This document shows, piece after piece, positions 1 to 7,968 of a stretch of 64,000 nucleotides of DNA. How positions within the stretch are numbered: position 1 is the stretch's first letter; each line of letters starts with the position of its first letter. This stretch comes from BRH-c25 sp012519325 (GTDB taxonomy: Bacteria > Bacillota > Clostridia > Lutisporales > Lutisporaceae). The stretch spans positions 1 through 64,000 of the forward strand of contig JBMNHZ010000001.1 in NCBI GenBank assembly GCA_050950645.1, given 5' to 3'. Under the pieces are notes generated by a model, which was not told where the DNA came from, did not search any database, and was given only the letters and a program-made list of their open reading frames with translations. Position numbers and translations under genes: made by a program.

Positions 1-177
1 TATTAGTTTCGGATTACAGCAGTTAATAACCGTATCATTTAATGAGCCGCTTACTTCAATAATATCACTATCTTTTTACCGCAGTTTTATTTTTTTTTCG
101 GAGGAGTAGAAAACCCCTTCCCATTCACATAAAAACCAGCGGTTTCAGAGAATGATAATTCCTTATGGATATTTCAA
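1..177 (-). pseudogene. Frameshifted coding fragment of unknown function, cut by the window edge
   Basis: Directly after the small gene at 190-372 there is a strong ribosome-binding site (AAGAGGAGAAG, reverse strand, 178-188) followed by a TTG at 177-175. The frame closes after four codons, but one frame over it reads on as protein-like sequence (...ELSFSETAGFYVNGKG...). After a poly-A run near 91-99 another frame gives DSDIIEVSGSLNDTVINC. I infer a single coding region with two or three small frame errors that continues beyond base 1. I do not recognise the family. The breaks match the pattern of single-base losses seen in the next two genes. Confidence 0.3.
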
Positions 178-189
178 CTTCTCCTCTTT

Positions 190-372
190 TTATGAAAGCT
201 GGCTTTCTGCGATAGATCTGCCCTCCAGCTTATCAGTCCTGCTTATGAAAGTTTTTAATGTTTGATTCATGAGCAGTGTCTGTGTAACTATCAGCGCTGA
301 AACAAAAATATCAAAAACTCTTCTAATTAAACCGTTAATCCTCTCCCACCAGTTTTGGAAGCCCCTGTTCAT
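190..372 (-). CDS. Small hypothetical protein with one hydrophobic segment
   Basis: This 60-residue frame has a good ribosome-binding site (GGGAGGAG, 7 bases before the ATG), which is the main reason to accept it as a gene. The protein starts with a Trp/Arg-rich stretch (FQNWWERINGLIRR). A single hydrophobic or amphipathic segment follows at about residues 17-36, and the tail is charged, so it could be a small membrane-associated peptide. It lies just upstream of the frameshifted fragment at 1-177 and is separated from the flavoprotein pseudogene by about 135 AT-rich bases. No family is recognised and no function is proposed. Confidence 0.45.
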   Translation of the reverse strand: MNRGFQNWWERINGLIRRVFDIFVSALIVTQTLLMNQTLKTFISRTDKLEGRSIAESQLS

Positions 373-508
373 TTTGTACTCCTCCCGTATGTATATAATA
401 TTTAGATAATTCCTCTTTCGGGAGTTATTTATTACAACTAATACCTTGTAACATCTAATTGCTGCATAGCGATACGAAATTTATACAGCTTTTAAGTGTT
501 ACAAGGTA

Positions 509-1738
509 CTAAGCATAAAAGCCCGCTCCATAACCGGTAGAAAATGCAATTGAAGATTAAAGCCTCCGGTAAAAGCGTCCAGATCAATTACTTCACCCGC
601 AAAATACAGACCTTTATCAGCTTTGATTCCATTGTCTTAGGATTTATCTCCTTTAAATTTATGCCTCCGGAAGTCACTATAGCTTCATCAATGGGCCTTG
701 TATCTTTCACAGTATCGTAAAACTCTTTAGAAGCTTTTATAGGGATTTTCTCTCCTGTTTTGTTATCTGGTGCACTTCTTTTGACTCATTTATACCTGAA
801 AGAGAGATAATAACAGGTATGAGTTTATGGGCAGCAGCTGGTTCAGAGAGTTCTTAACTGCTTGTTAATGTTTTTTTCAAAATCTCTGATTATCCTTCTG
901 TCAAGCTCTTCTTCCGAAAGAGCAGGCTTCAGATCAATACTTATTTTTGTGTTTTTCTTTTTTCTAAGAGAATCTGCAATAAAATACTGCTAGATAATAT
1001 TATGGGGCCTGATAATCCATAATGGTAAAAAGCATTTCCCAAAGTCCTCATATAAAAGCTTTCCATCGGCACTAGCCTTAATTGATACATTTTTAAGGAG
1101 AGTCCTTGCAATTCCTTAATAAATGTATCCTCCGACACTAACGGAACTAATGAGGGCTTAGGCTCAATTATGGTGTGTCCTGCCTTTTCGGCAACTGCAT
1201 ATCCGTCTCCCGTCGATCCTGTTTGAGGATATGATAACCCTCCTGTACAAATTATTAATGAGCTCATTCCCACAAACTGCCCATTATCAAGTATTGTGCC
1301 TGTCACAGCACCATTTTCCTGCCTGAATCCAGAAGCCTATTGTTAAGCTTTATATCAACCTTATTCTTATTTAAATATCTTTCCAGGCTCTTATCACATC
1401 ACTGACTTGTCGGATTCGGGAAAAACTCTTCCGCCTCTTTCTATCTTTGTTTTAAGCCCCAGCGACTCAAGAAGTAATATAAGATCACTATTTGAAAAGT
1501 TCTTGAAGGAACTGAAAAAGAATTTCGAATTTCTCGGAATATTCTTCATGAATTCATCAAAATCTGCTGTGTTTGTAATATTGCATCTTCCTTTGCCCGT
1601 TAAAAAAAGCTTCTTTCCCAGCTTTTCATTCTTTTCAACTAGCATCGTCCTTTTCCCTCTGGAGGCAGCTGTTCCGGCAGCGATCATCCCTGCAGGGCCA
1701 CCCCCGATAACTACTACATCATATCTCAAGAAAAACAT
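509..1738 (-). pseudogene. BaiN/HI0933-family FAD-dependent oxidoreductase, broken by several frameshifts
   Basis: The N-terminal part (1738 down to about 1397) has a typical dinucleotide-binding motif (VVVIGGGPAGMIAAGTAAS) and the family stretch KLFLTGKGRCNITNT. The frame then breaks near 1397 and 1370, resumes as LNNRLLDSG and ICTGGLSYPQTGSTGDGYA (1306 to about 1090), breaks again, and resumes as HYGLSGPIILS. The C-terminus appears as GEVIDLDAFTGGFNLQ, then IAFSTGYGAGFYA and a TAG stop at 511-509 after one more break near 555. Joining the frames gives a near full-length member of the HI0933/YhiN/BaiN family of roughly 410 residues. Every break I could resolve is explained by loss of one base. 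The sequence is otherwise well conserved, so errors in the assembled sequence are as likely as true gene decay. Confidence 0.75.
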
Positions 1739-1805
1739 CCTTTCAAAGCATGACCTTTTCTTTTACTTCAACTCTATTATCCCAACCGCAGAACTGCTAT
1801 ATGCT

Positions 1806-2428
1806 TCAATAATTTTCCTCCCTTAAATGACTGGTATCATTAAGACACACTAAAACAGGTTTTTCGTAAATATCCTCAGAGAATTCCAGTATTGAAACAG
1901 ATGCATTGTCTATTCTTAAACTATTAAAGTCCATTATATCTAATCCCATTAATCTGACTATTGCAGCTTTAATGCAATCCCATGAGATACCAGAAGTATA
2001 TTTACGCCTTTATGAAGCTGCACTATATCCATAATCGCACTATATGTGCGTTCTGTAAGATCAATGAAGGTTTCTGCCCGGGCAGCTTGAAATTGACGGG
2101 ATCCTCCCTATAGATCCTGTAATGTTCACTGTATTTGCCCTTTATATCACTTATTGTCATGCCTTCCCAGGGACCGAAGCACATTTCTTGATACTTGTCA
2201 GACCCGATTATTTCGCACTGCTTTTGCTCTGCTATTATTTCAGCGTTTTCATTGCTCTTCTCAAGCTGCTGGAGTATATAACTTTTATATCTTCTTTTAT
2301 AAGTCTCCTTGCCAGCAGCTTCGCTTGCCGTATCCCTACAGTGCTGAGCTCCGTATCTGTCCTTCCTGCGCCCTGCCGTTTTTATTCCATTCGGTTTCTC
2401 CATGTCTTGCAAGATAAAGCCTTGTCAT
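1806..2428 (-). pseudogene. Histidine phosphatase (phosphoglycerate mutase-like / CobC type) with four single-base losses
   Basis: The gene has a strong ribosome-binding site (AGGAGGGA) and an ATG at 2428. The start reads MTRLYLARHGETEWNKNGRA, with the catalytic RHGE signature. Frame breaks occur at about 2365, 2244, 2090 and 1968. Restoring one base at each gives an uninterrupted protein of about 207 residues containing TAEIIAEQ, FGPWEGM, the second catalytic His in VSHGIALKAA, and a TGA stop at 1808-1806. Family members remove phosphate from small substrates such as alpha-ribazole phosphate or phosphoglycerate; the substrate cannot be told here. The intact reading between breaks argues for sequencing errors or very recent damage. 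Confidence 0.8.
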
Positions 2429-2498
2429 CAAATCCCTCCTAAATAGCCATATCAATTATATCATAAAATAAGAATAATGCGACAGAGGACATGGGGAG

Positions 2499-2557
2499 GA
2501 CATGGGGACGTTTCGCGTGTCTCGCTTTCAGTGAGACAGGGGAAACGTCCCCATGTC
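2499..2557. repeat. 59-base inverted-repeat element, copy A
   Basis: The core starts with GACATGGGGACGTTT and ends with AAACGTCCCCATGTC, so the two ends are perfect inverted repeats around an imperfect middle (GTCTC...GAGAC). A second copy at 32731-32789 is identical at 58 of 59 positions (G versus T near the centre). Here the core is flanked by extra short copies of GACATGGGGA on both sides (about 2487-2498 and 2561-2579), extending the palindrome to roughly 90 bases. It lies between the phosphatase pseudogene and the RpiR gene terminator. It resembles REP-type intergenic palindromes mobilised by single-strand transposases, but no such transposase is in the window. Confidence 0.85.
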
Positions 2558-2591
2558 CTTCCCATGTCCTCCCCATGTCCTTCATAGGATT

Positions 2592-2624
2592 AAAAAATCC
2601 TGCCATGTAAAGGCAGGATTTTTT
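2592..2624 (-). terminator. Intrinsic terminator of the korDABC-rpiR transcript
   Basis: The arms AAAAAATCCTGCC (2592-2604) and GGCAGGATTTTTT (2612-2624) pair perfectly around a 7-base loop, giving a U-run when read on the minus strand. The TAA stop of the RpiR gene (2625-2623) lies inside the first arm, so termination follows translation closely. Confidence 0.85.
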
Positions 2625-3492
2625 AATCGTCCTTATCTGACGAAAATATATTATACTTATTCCAAATATCCTCAAGGCTTGCAAAGGATACTGATATATT
2701 CTTCTTCTCCTTGATTCCTACAGCAACTATCAGTGCATTCAGCACACTCATGGGGGCAACTATTGAGTCCACGAAGGATTCCATGTTGCTTTTTGCAATA
2801 AGTGTATAATCTGCATATGAGCAAAGAGGTGACAAAACACTGTCAGTGATTGCAATTGTATTAGCCCCTTTTGATTTCACATATTCAAAGGCCTTCAGCG
2901 TTCTTGTAGAATACCTTGGGAATGTAATCCCAATTACAAGATCATCTTTTCCGATTCTGAAAAGCTGCTCAAAAATATCTCCGATAGTATATGTCACAAC
3001 GTGAATATTATCTCTGATAAAATTAAGGTAAAAACCCAGGAATTCTGCAAGAGCAGTGGAGCTTCTCAATCCTATTATGTAAATGTTCTTTGCTTCAGAT
3101 ATTACCTTAACCGCTTGCTCGAAAGCTGTACTGTCTATCTCTTCCATGGTTGCTCTGATGTTTTCCATATCAGACTTAAGAATATTCTTCAATATACTTG
3201 CCTTATTTGAATAGTCCGAACTCATTTCAATTCTCTGAACAGTTGTAAGCTTAGTTCTTACCATTTCCTGCAGTTGTTTCTGCAGTTGAGGGTATCCATC
3301 AAATCCTATTGTATTTGCAAACCTTACAACGGTTGATTCACTTACTCCTACTACTTCTCCCAGCTTTGCGGCAGTCATAAATGCAGCTTTATCGTAGTTA
3401 TTCATTATGTATTGTGCAATTATCTTCTGACCCTTGCTCAGCCTGTGGAAACCTGTCTGAATAACCTTCATTAATTCAACGTTTTCGCTCAT
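2623..3492 (-). CDS. RpiR/MurR-family transcriptional regulator (HTH plus SIS domain)
   Basis: A 289-residue regulator. Residues about 1-77 form the RpiR-type helix-turn-helix (LSKGQKIIAQYI, VVGVSESTVVRFANTIGF). Residues about 115-245 form a SIS sugar-phosphate-binding domain (NIYIIGLRSSTALAEF, VIGITFPRYS). In the family the SIS domain senses phosphosugars or related metabolites and changes DNA binding. I place the start at the ATG 3492-3490 because GGTGGAGA lies 8 bases upstream; an in-frame GTG five codons earlier falls on that site. It follows korC with almost no gap and ends in a terminator, so it is the last gene of the 2-oxoacid oxidoreductase operon and may regulate it. The ligand is unknown. 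Confidence 0.88.
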   Translation of the reverse strand: MSENVELMKVIQTGFHRLSKGQKIIAQYIMNNYDKAAFMTAAKLGEVVGVSESTVVRFANTIGFDGYPQLQKQLQEMVRTKLTTVQRIEMSSDYSNKASILKNILKSDMENIRATMEEIDSTAFEQAVKVISEAKNIYIIGLRSSTALAEFLGFYLNFIRDNIHVVTYTIGDIFEQLFRIGKDDLVIGITFPRYSTRTLKAFEYVKSKGANTIAITDSVLSPLCSYADYTLIAKSNMESFVDSIVAPMSVLNALIVAVGIKEKKNISVSFASLEDIWNKYNIFSSDKDD

Positions 3493-3507
3493 GTCAATTA
3501 TCTCCAC

Positions 3508-4044
3508 CTATACTAAATTTCTTGCCAATTCGTATCCTTTTGCAAGAGCTTTTTTGTTAAGATCCTCCGTACCCTTGGGAACCCTGTCAAGAACTGCTTT
3601 TTCTAAAGCCTCCTTTGAGATAACCTTTGTTATTTCAACAAGTACTCCCAGTGCAACAATATTAGTTACCATAGGTTTGCCCAGTTCCTTTATGGCTGTA
3701 TCAAGTATTGGAACACTGTATATCTTTATATTCCCTGATTTTACAGCACTGACAGAGCTGTCCACTATAAGTATCCCATCTTCCTTAAGGCCTGAGCCAT
3801 ATTTTTCATAAGCTTTTTGAGTCAATGACAGTAGTATATCACAATTTCTTACTTTTGGGAAATCAATCTCTTCACTTGATATTATAACTTCGGATTTGCT
3901 TGCTCCTCCTCTTGCCTCAGGGCCATAGGATTGTGTCTGCACCGAATTCTTTCCGTCACTTATGGCGCCTTCCGCCAGTATTATTCCACCTAGAAGCAGT
4001 CCTTGTCCTCCGGAGCCGCTAAGTCTGATTTCATACCTTTCCAT
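3508..4044 (-). CDS. korC: 2-oxoacid:ferredoxin oxidoreductase, gamma subunit
   Basis: A 178-residue gamma subunit of the pyruvate/2-ketoglutarate ferredoxin oxidoreductase family. The N-terminal glycine-rich motif (RLSGSGGQGLLLGGIILAE) and the conserved SYGPEARGGASKSEV segment are diagnostic. The complex decarboxylates a 2-oxoacid with CoA to give acyl-CoA, CO2 and reduced ferredoxin; this subunit contributes to CoA handling and complex assembly. The ATG at 4044 shares its A with the TGA of korB (TGATG) and has AGGAGAG upstream, so the two are translationally coupled. Subunit order D-A-B-C and sizes fit the 2-oxoglutarate (Kor) or 2-oxoisovalerate (Vor) type better than the four-subunit pyruvate enzyme. 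The exact substrate is inference. Confidence 0.88.
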   Translation of the reverse strand: MERYEIRLSGSGGQGLLLGGIILAEGAISDGKNSVQTQSYGPEARGGASKSEVIISSEEIDFPKVRNCDILLSLTQKAYEKYGSGLKEDGILIVDSSVSAVKSGNIKIYSVPILDTAIKELGKPMVTNIVALGVLVEITKVISKEALEKAVLDRVPKGTEDLNKKALAKGYELARNLV

Positions 4045-4868
4045 CACTGTCTCTCCTTTTTCAATCTATCTATGATCTTTTGATACTCATTGGTATACTC
4101 CGGCTCTGGGCTGTTCTTTAACTCACCAATGAGGAGTTTCCCTTCCAGTGCCTCAGGAGAAAGCTTTGCTGCAGCCGATATGTTAACTGCATTATTCTTC
4201 TGCCACTCCATCATACTTACCGCACTGCCTTTTTTATTTTTTCTTCCATAGTAAGTCGGGCATACGCTTATAGCTTCTATCAGAGAAAACCCGTCGTTAT
4301 TAAGTGCGTTCTGCACAAGAGATGTCAGAAGATTTGCATGGTAAGCTGTGGCCCTTCCTACATAGGTAGCTCCGGCAGAAGCGGCAAGATTACATATGTC
4401 AAATGCCTTATCTATGTTTCCGTATGGAGCTGTGGTTCCTTTGTCGTATTTTGGTGTTGTGGGAGAATACTGGCCTCCTGTCATTCCATATATGCTGTTG
4501 TTGTATACTATTGCCGTTATTCCAATGTTTCTTCTGCATGCGTGAATAAGATGATTACCTCCGATTGCTGTTGAATCCCCATCACCCATTATGACAATCA
4601 CCTTGATATCCGGCTTTGCCATCTTTATACCTGTGGCAAAAGCCAGAGCACGCCCATGGGTGGTATGAAGTGTATTGAAGTCAAGATATCCCGGTGCTCT
4701 TGAAGAACAGCCTATTCCTGATACAATGCATACCTTGTTTTTATCAAGCCCCGATTTGTCTATTGCAGAAACTATTGATCTTGTTATTGTACCATGGCCG
4801 CAGCCGGGGCACCATATCTGCGGAAGCTTTTCGGTCCTAAAATAATTTACAACTAATTCACTGGGCAT
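4044..4868 (-). CDS. korB: 2-oxoacid:ferredoxin oxidoreductase, beta subunit (thiamine diphosphate binding)
   Basis: A 274-residue beta subunit. WCPGCGHG near residue 19 and the thiamine diphosphate/Mg motif GDGDSTAIGGNHLIH...NN (about residues 95-125) mark the cofactor site, and GIGCSSRAPGY is typical of KorB/PorB. It binds thiamine diphosphate and carries out 2-oxoacid decarboxylation with the alpha subunit. It starts 2 bases after the korA stop and ends overlapping korC. The C-terminal ICPTYYGRKNK-like stretch (VCPTYYGRKNKKG) is the type seen in KorB. Length is normal for the family. Confidence 0.9.
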   Translation of the reverse strand: MPSELVVNYFRTEKLPQIWCPGCGHGTITRSIVSAIDKSGLDKNKVCIVSGIGCSSRAPGYLDFNTLHTTHGRALAFATGIKMAKPDIKVIVIMGDGDSTAIGGNHLIHACRRNIGITAIVYNNSIYGMTGGQYSPTTPKYDKGTTAPYGNIDKAFDICNLAASAGATYVGRATAYHANLLTSLVQNALNNDGFSLIEAISVCPTYYGRKNKKGSAVSMMEWQKNNAVNISAAAKLSPEALEGKLLIGELKNSPEPEYTNEYQKIIDRLKKERQ

Positions 4869-4869
4869 G

Positions 4870-6003
4870 CTAAAGTACCTCCTCTATCTTCCTGACTATC
4901 TCCTCAGGATAAATAATTTCACAACTGACCTTGTTCAATTTTTCAATTATTGCATTACAGCCGCATACTCTTTCAACTTCAAGGACCAGCTGTCCCAAGT
5001 TCATTTCAGGTACTACAATTGTCTTAACTCTGAGCGACAGTTCCCTAAGCCTTCTTTCAGGGAATGGCCATATACTGATAGGCCTGAAAGTTCCTACTTT
5101 GATTCCTTTACCCCTGAGTATATTCATCGCTGATTTTGATGACCTGGCTACACAGCCGTATGATAATATGATTATCTCGGCATCTTCAGTATTTTCTTCC
5201 TCCCAAGATTCGATTTCGTCTCTGTGCATTTCTATTTTATTCGAAAGCCTTCTTATAAGTTTATCTGCTACTTCGGCGCTGTTGCTTGGAAAGCCTGTTT
5301 CATCATGCACCAATCCGGTTACATGGTATCTATAGCCTGTACCAAAGTCTGCCATTGGCGGTACCAGATCATAATCCGCCTTGTATGGCAAATACTCCTC
5401 GCTGCTGCAATCAGGCCTCTTTCTTTCTACAATTTCCAATTCTGAAGGATCAGGTAATTGAACTTTTTCTCTCATATGCCCGATTACTTCATCCATTAGA
5501 AGTATGACAGGCGTTCTGTATTTTTCTGCCATATTAAAAGCCTTTATAGTAAGATCAAAGGTTTCCCTTACTGATGAAGGAGTAAGGGCAATAACAGGGT
5601 GGTCACCGTGAGTACCCCAACGGGCTTGCATGATTTCACCCTGAGCCGGTGAAGTAGGCATGCCCGTACTGGGGCCTCCCCTCTGAACATTCACTATGAC
5701 ACAAGGTACTTCTGCTATAGTAGCATAACCTATGTTTTCCTGTTTAAGTGAAAATCCCGGTCCGCTTGTAGCTGTCATACTTTTTGCTCCTGCAAGTGAA
5801 GCTCCAATGATAGCGGCCATACCTCCAATTTCATCTTCCATCTGCATAAATCTTCCGCCGACCAAAGGCAGCTTTTCCGCTGATAATTCAGCGATCTCAG
5901 TAGAAGGTGTTATGGGATATCCGGCGTAAAATCTCATTCCGGCAGCAATAGCACCTTCCACACACGCTTCATTTCCCTGCATTAGTCTAACCCTGCTTTT
6001 CAT
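4870..6003 (-). CDS. korA: 2-oxoacid:ferredoxin oxidoreductase, alpha subunit
   Basis: A 377-residue alpha subunit. The N-terminal pyrimidine-binding domain carries YAGYPITPSTEIAE, followed by MEDEIGGMAAIIGASLAGAK and TSGPGFSLKQENIGYA. The C-terminal transketolase-like domain holds the VPEMNLGQL segment. Start chosen at ATG 6003-6001 because GGGAGGAAG lies just upstream; longer in-frame extensions run into the ferredoxin gene. The start overlaps the 3' end of korD by 17 bases, so the four genes form one tight operon. Partners are KorB (thiamine diphosphate), KorC and the KorD ferredoxin. Confidence 0.9.
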   Translation of the reverse strand: MKSRVRLMQGNEACVEGAIAAGMRFYAGYPITPSTEIAELSAEKLPLVGGRFMQMEDEIGGMAAIIGASLAGAKSMTATSGPGFSLKQENIGYATIAEVPCVIVNVQRGGPSTGMPTSPAQGEIMQARWGTHGDHPVIALTPSSVRETFDLTIKAFNMAEKYRTPVILLMDEVIGHMREKVQLPDPSELEIVERKRPDCSSEEYLPYKADYDLVPPMADFGTGYRYHVTGLVHDETGFPSNSAEVADKLIRRLSNKIEMHRDEIESWEEENTEDAEIIILSYGCVARSSKSAMNILRGKGIKVGTFRPISIWPFPERRLRELSLRVKTIVVPEMNLGQLVLEVERVCGCNAIIEKLNKVSCEIIYPEEIVRKIEEVL

Positions 6004-6226
6004 TTTTCTTCCTCCCAAGATATATTGCATAATCAGGACACCTAAGCTCACATGCTCCACATTGTATGCACTTGTCAACATCCGCCAATACAGCCTTGTC
6101 ATTCTTAAGCTCCAAAGCTTTTGTCGGGCAAAAGGCAACACATATGCCGCAGCCTTTGCACCATGCAGGATTTATTATGACCTTTTCAGTCACTATTTCC
6201 CCCGCTTTGATATCCTCCAATTTCAT
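5987..6226 (-). CDS. korD: Ferredoxin-like 2[4Fe-4S] delta subunit of 2-oxoacid oxidoreductase
   Basis: A 79-residue protein with two complete 4Fe-4S motifs, CKGCGICVAFCP and CIQCGACELRCP, about 40 residues apart. It passes electrons from the 2-oxoacid oxidoreductase to free ferredoxin. The ATG at 6226-6224 has GTGGAGGT 7 bases upstream; that GTG was not taken as the start because it is part of the ribosome-binding site. It is the first gene of korDABC and has a promoter at 6327-6354. Confidence 0.9.
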   Translation of the reverse strand: MKLEDIKAGEIVTEKVIINPAWCKGCGICVAFCPTKALELKNDKAVLADVDKCIQCGACELRCPDYAIYLGRKKNEKQG

Positions 6227-6326
6227 TTTTCCGACCTCCACAAAATAATTAAATAATGCAATTAAAATTTCATTTTTTTATTATGCATTAGAAATTTTGC
6301 AATTTTCCCTTCATTTTTTAGTATAT

Positions 6327-6354
6327 ATTATAAAATTCTCTATTGCAATAACAA
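6327..6354 (-). promoter_or_regulatory. Putative SigA promoter of the korDABC-rpiR operon
   Basis: On the minus strand TTGTTA (6354-6349) and TATAAT (6332-6327) are separated by 16 bases, close to the housekeeping consensus. It lies about 100 bases upstream of korD in the only gap between surE and the operon. The leader from here to korD is very AT-rich (poly-T and poly-A tracts), and I see no clear operator. Confidence 0.5.
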
Positions 6355-6379
6355 TTGCCAAATTAATTTCATATTTTTG

Positions 6380-7153
6380 TCAGCAATTATTTAGTGAGAG
6401 GTTCCATCCGCAGATTTTTATTATTGCTTCATAGCTTGTAAGGTCAATGTGTATAGGTGTCAGTGAAACATAACCCTTTCTTATTGCATATATATCAGTT
6501 TCTTCACCCATTTCATCCTGTATAAGCTCTCCGGCCAGCCAATAGTAACTGTTGCCCCGGGGATCCTTTCTTTTCTCAAAACTATTTCTGTATCTTTTCA
6601 CTCCAAGCCTGGTTATCTTTATGCCTTTTATGAGTTCAATCCTGTCGGCTTCCGGAATATTAACATTCAAGAGCATGTTATCTATCTTTCCATTATCCAA
6701 CACCTGCCTGATTACCTGAACAGCAGCTTCTGCAGCCACCGCGAAATCCGTACTGCATTTTCCTGCATAGGATAAGGCTATTGAAGGAATACTAAAGAGC
6801 GATCCTTCAATGGCCGCCGAAACCGTTCCCGAGTATATAATGTCCGTACCCAGGTTTTCACCGTCATTTATACCTGAAATGACCAGGTCGGGACGTTCCG
6901 GAAGGAGTGTCTCAACACCTAACTTGACACAATCTGCAGGCGTACCGTTTACCCACCACGCATCAATATTCAGATCGCGAAGCTCTATTTTCCCGCATCT
7001 CAAAGGCTGATGCATAGTAATTGCATGTCCAATGGCGCTCTGCTCCTTATCAGGTGCTACTACAGCAACCTTTCCAAATTCTTTCGCCCTCTTGGCCAGT
7101 TCATACAATCCATATGAGTATATGCCGTCATCATTGGAAATAAGTATGTTCAA
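6380..7153 (-). CDS. surE: 5'/3'-nucleotidase SurE
   Basis: A 257-residue SurE phosphatase, which removes phosphate from nucleoside 5'- or 3'-monophosphates in the cytoplasm. The N-terminal metal-binding motif SNDDGIYSYG, the NGTPADCVKLG segment, ISGINDGENLGTDIIYSGTV and AAIEG are all present. The start is a TTG (LNILISNDDG) placed 7 bases after GGGGGT; no ATG fits. It is transcribed away from the divergent plus-strand gene at 7263. Length matches the family. Confidence 0.92.
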   Translation of the reverse strand: MNILISNDDGIYSYGLYELAKRAKEFGKVAVVAPDKEQSAIGHAITMHQPLRCGKIELRDLNIDAWWVNGTPADCVKLGVETLLPERPDLVISGINDGENLGTDIIYSGTVSAAIEGSLFSIPSIALSYAGKCSTDFAVAAEAAVQVIRQVLDNGKIDNMLLNVNIPEADRIELIKGIKITRLGVKRYRNSFEKRKDPRGNSYYWLAGELIQDEMGEETDIYAIRKGYVSLTPIHIDLTSYEAIIKICGWNLSLNNC

Positions 7154-7262
7154 AGCAATACCCCCAATTTTGTATATTTTACATTCTTGTAAATGATTTC
7201 TTCAGATTAATAAATGCTGTTCTGTGTATACTATAACCAGTTCGTGCTGTGCAGGTGATAAA

Positions 7263-7903
7263 ATGATACAGATAGATGATGCGGGAAGCGGCAGCTTGGT
7301 GGGCGGTACCTGCATCGGCATTTTACGAAAGGAAACAGAAGAGTATTATTATGAAATACTCCCGGTCCATTTATTTAATGAATGCAACTTTAAGAATAAA
7401 TCATACATATATTATACAACAAAAGTTGTAATGAATGCTCTTGATAAGCTCTCGGTGAATAAAAGAGAGAAAGAATTCATGTATGTCAGGGTTATATGTT
7501 TGAAGATACAAGACGATTTCTTGTCCGCTCAAACCATTCCTTTACAAGCATTAAAATAGAAGATCCCCTGCAATCCCTTATAGAGAAAACATTTGAGAAT
7601 TATGCAATATCCCTCGGCTTGCCAAGGGATTTTATAGCCTACACAAAGTATCCCTTCCATTTTCACAGGCTGCTGAAATGGGTATATGCAGACTTTGATA
7701 ACCGTATGAAGCTCTGCAAGAGAGGCTGGAAAAGCTGGCAAAAATATTGCAATGCAAATGTTGAAATATATTATGATAAATTGCTTAAAAGCAAATTTGT
7801 ATGCCTTAAATGCGGTAATAGAATACAGGATAATTCAGAGGTGAAGGTAATAAAATTCTACTCCAACAGGGACAATTACGTGTATGTGCATAATAATTGC
7901 TGA
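7263..7903 (+). pseudogene. Conserved clostridial hypothetical protein with one frameshift
   Basis: The first part starts at ATG 7263 with AGGTGAT just upstream and begins MIQIDDAGSGSLVGGTCIGI. Near 7488 the frame slips, and the continuation (from about 7490 to 7903) reads GYMFEDTRRFLVRSN... to a Cys-rich end (CLKCGNRI...VYVHNNC) that looks like a zinc-binding knuckle. Restoring one G in the AGGG run at 7488-7491 joins them into one protein of about 213 residues. I recall similar intact proteins in clostridia, but no function is known to me. It is read divergently from surE. The break could be a sequencing error like those in the first 2.4 kb. Confidence 0.65.
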
Positions 7904-7925
7904 CTATTGCATTCCAAAGCAAAAA

Positions 7926-7955
7926 GCCATGTATGAAACTAAAATCATACATGGC
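7926..7955 (-). terminator. Intrinsic terminator of the carboxyltransferase gene
   Basis: GCCATGTATGA (7926-7936) pairs perfectly with TCATACATGGC (7945-7955). On the minus strand the stem is followed by TTTTTG, fitting termination of the gene ending at 7969. The convergent plus-strand gene ends 22 bases away and has no U-run of its own. Confidence 0.8.
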
Positions 7956-7968
7956 CGGCTGCCGTCAA

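Noticed and set aside
1407..1826. Plus-strand reading frame of 139 codons
   Set aside because: It is the antisense of the BaiN-type flavoprotein and has no ribosome-binding site.
2439..2684. Minus-strand reading frame of 81 codons
   Set aside because: It runs through the palindromic repeat and the RpiR terminator, and its N-terminal part overlaps the RpiR gene in another frame.
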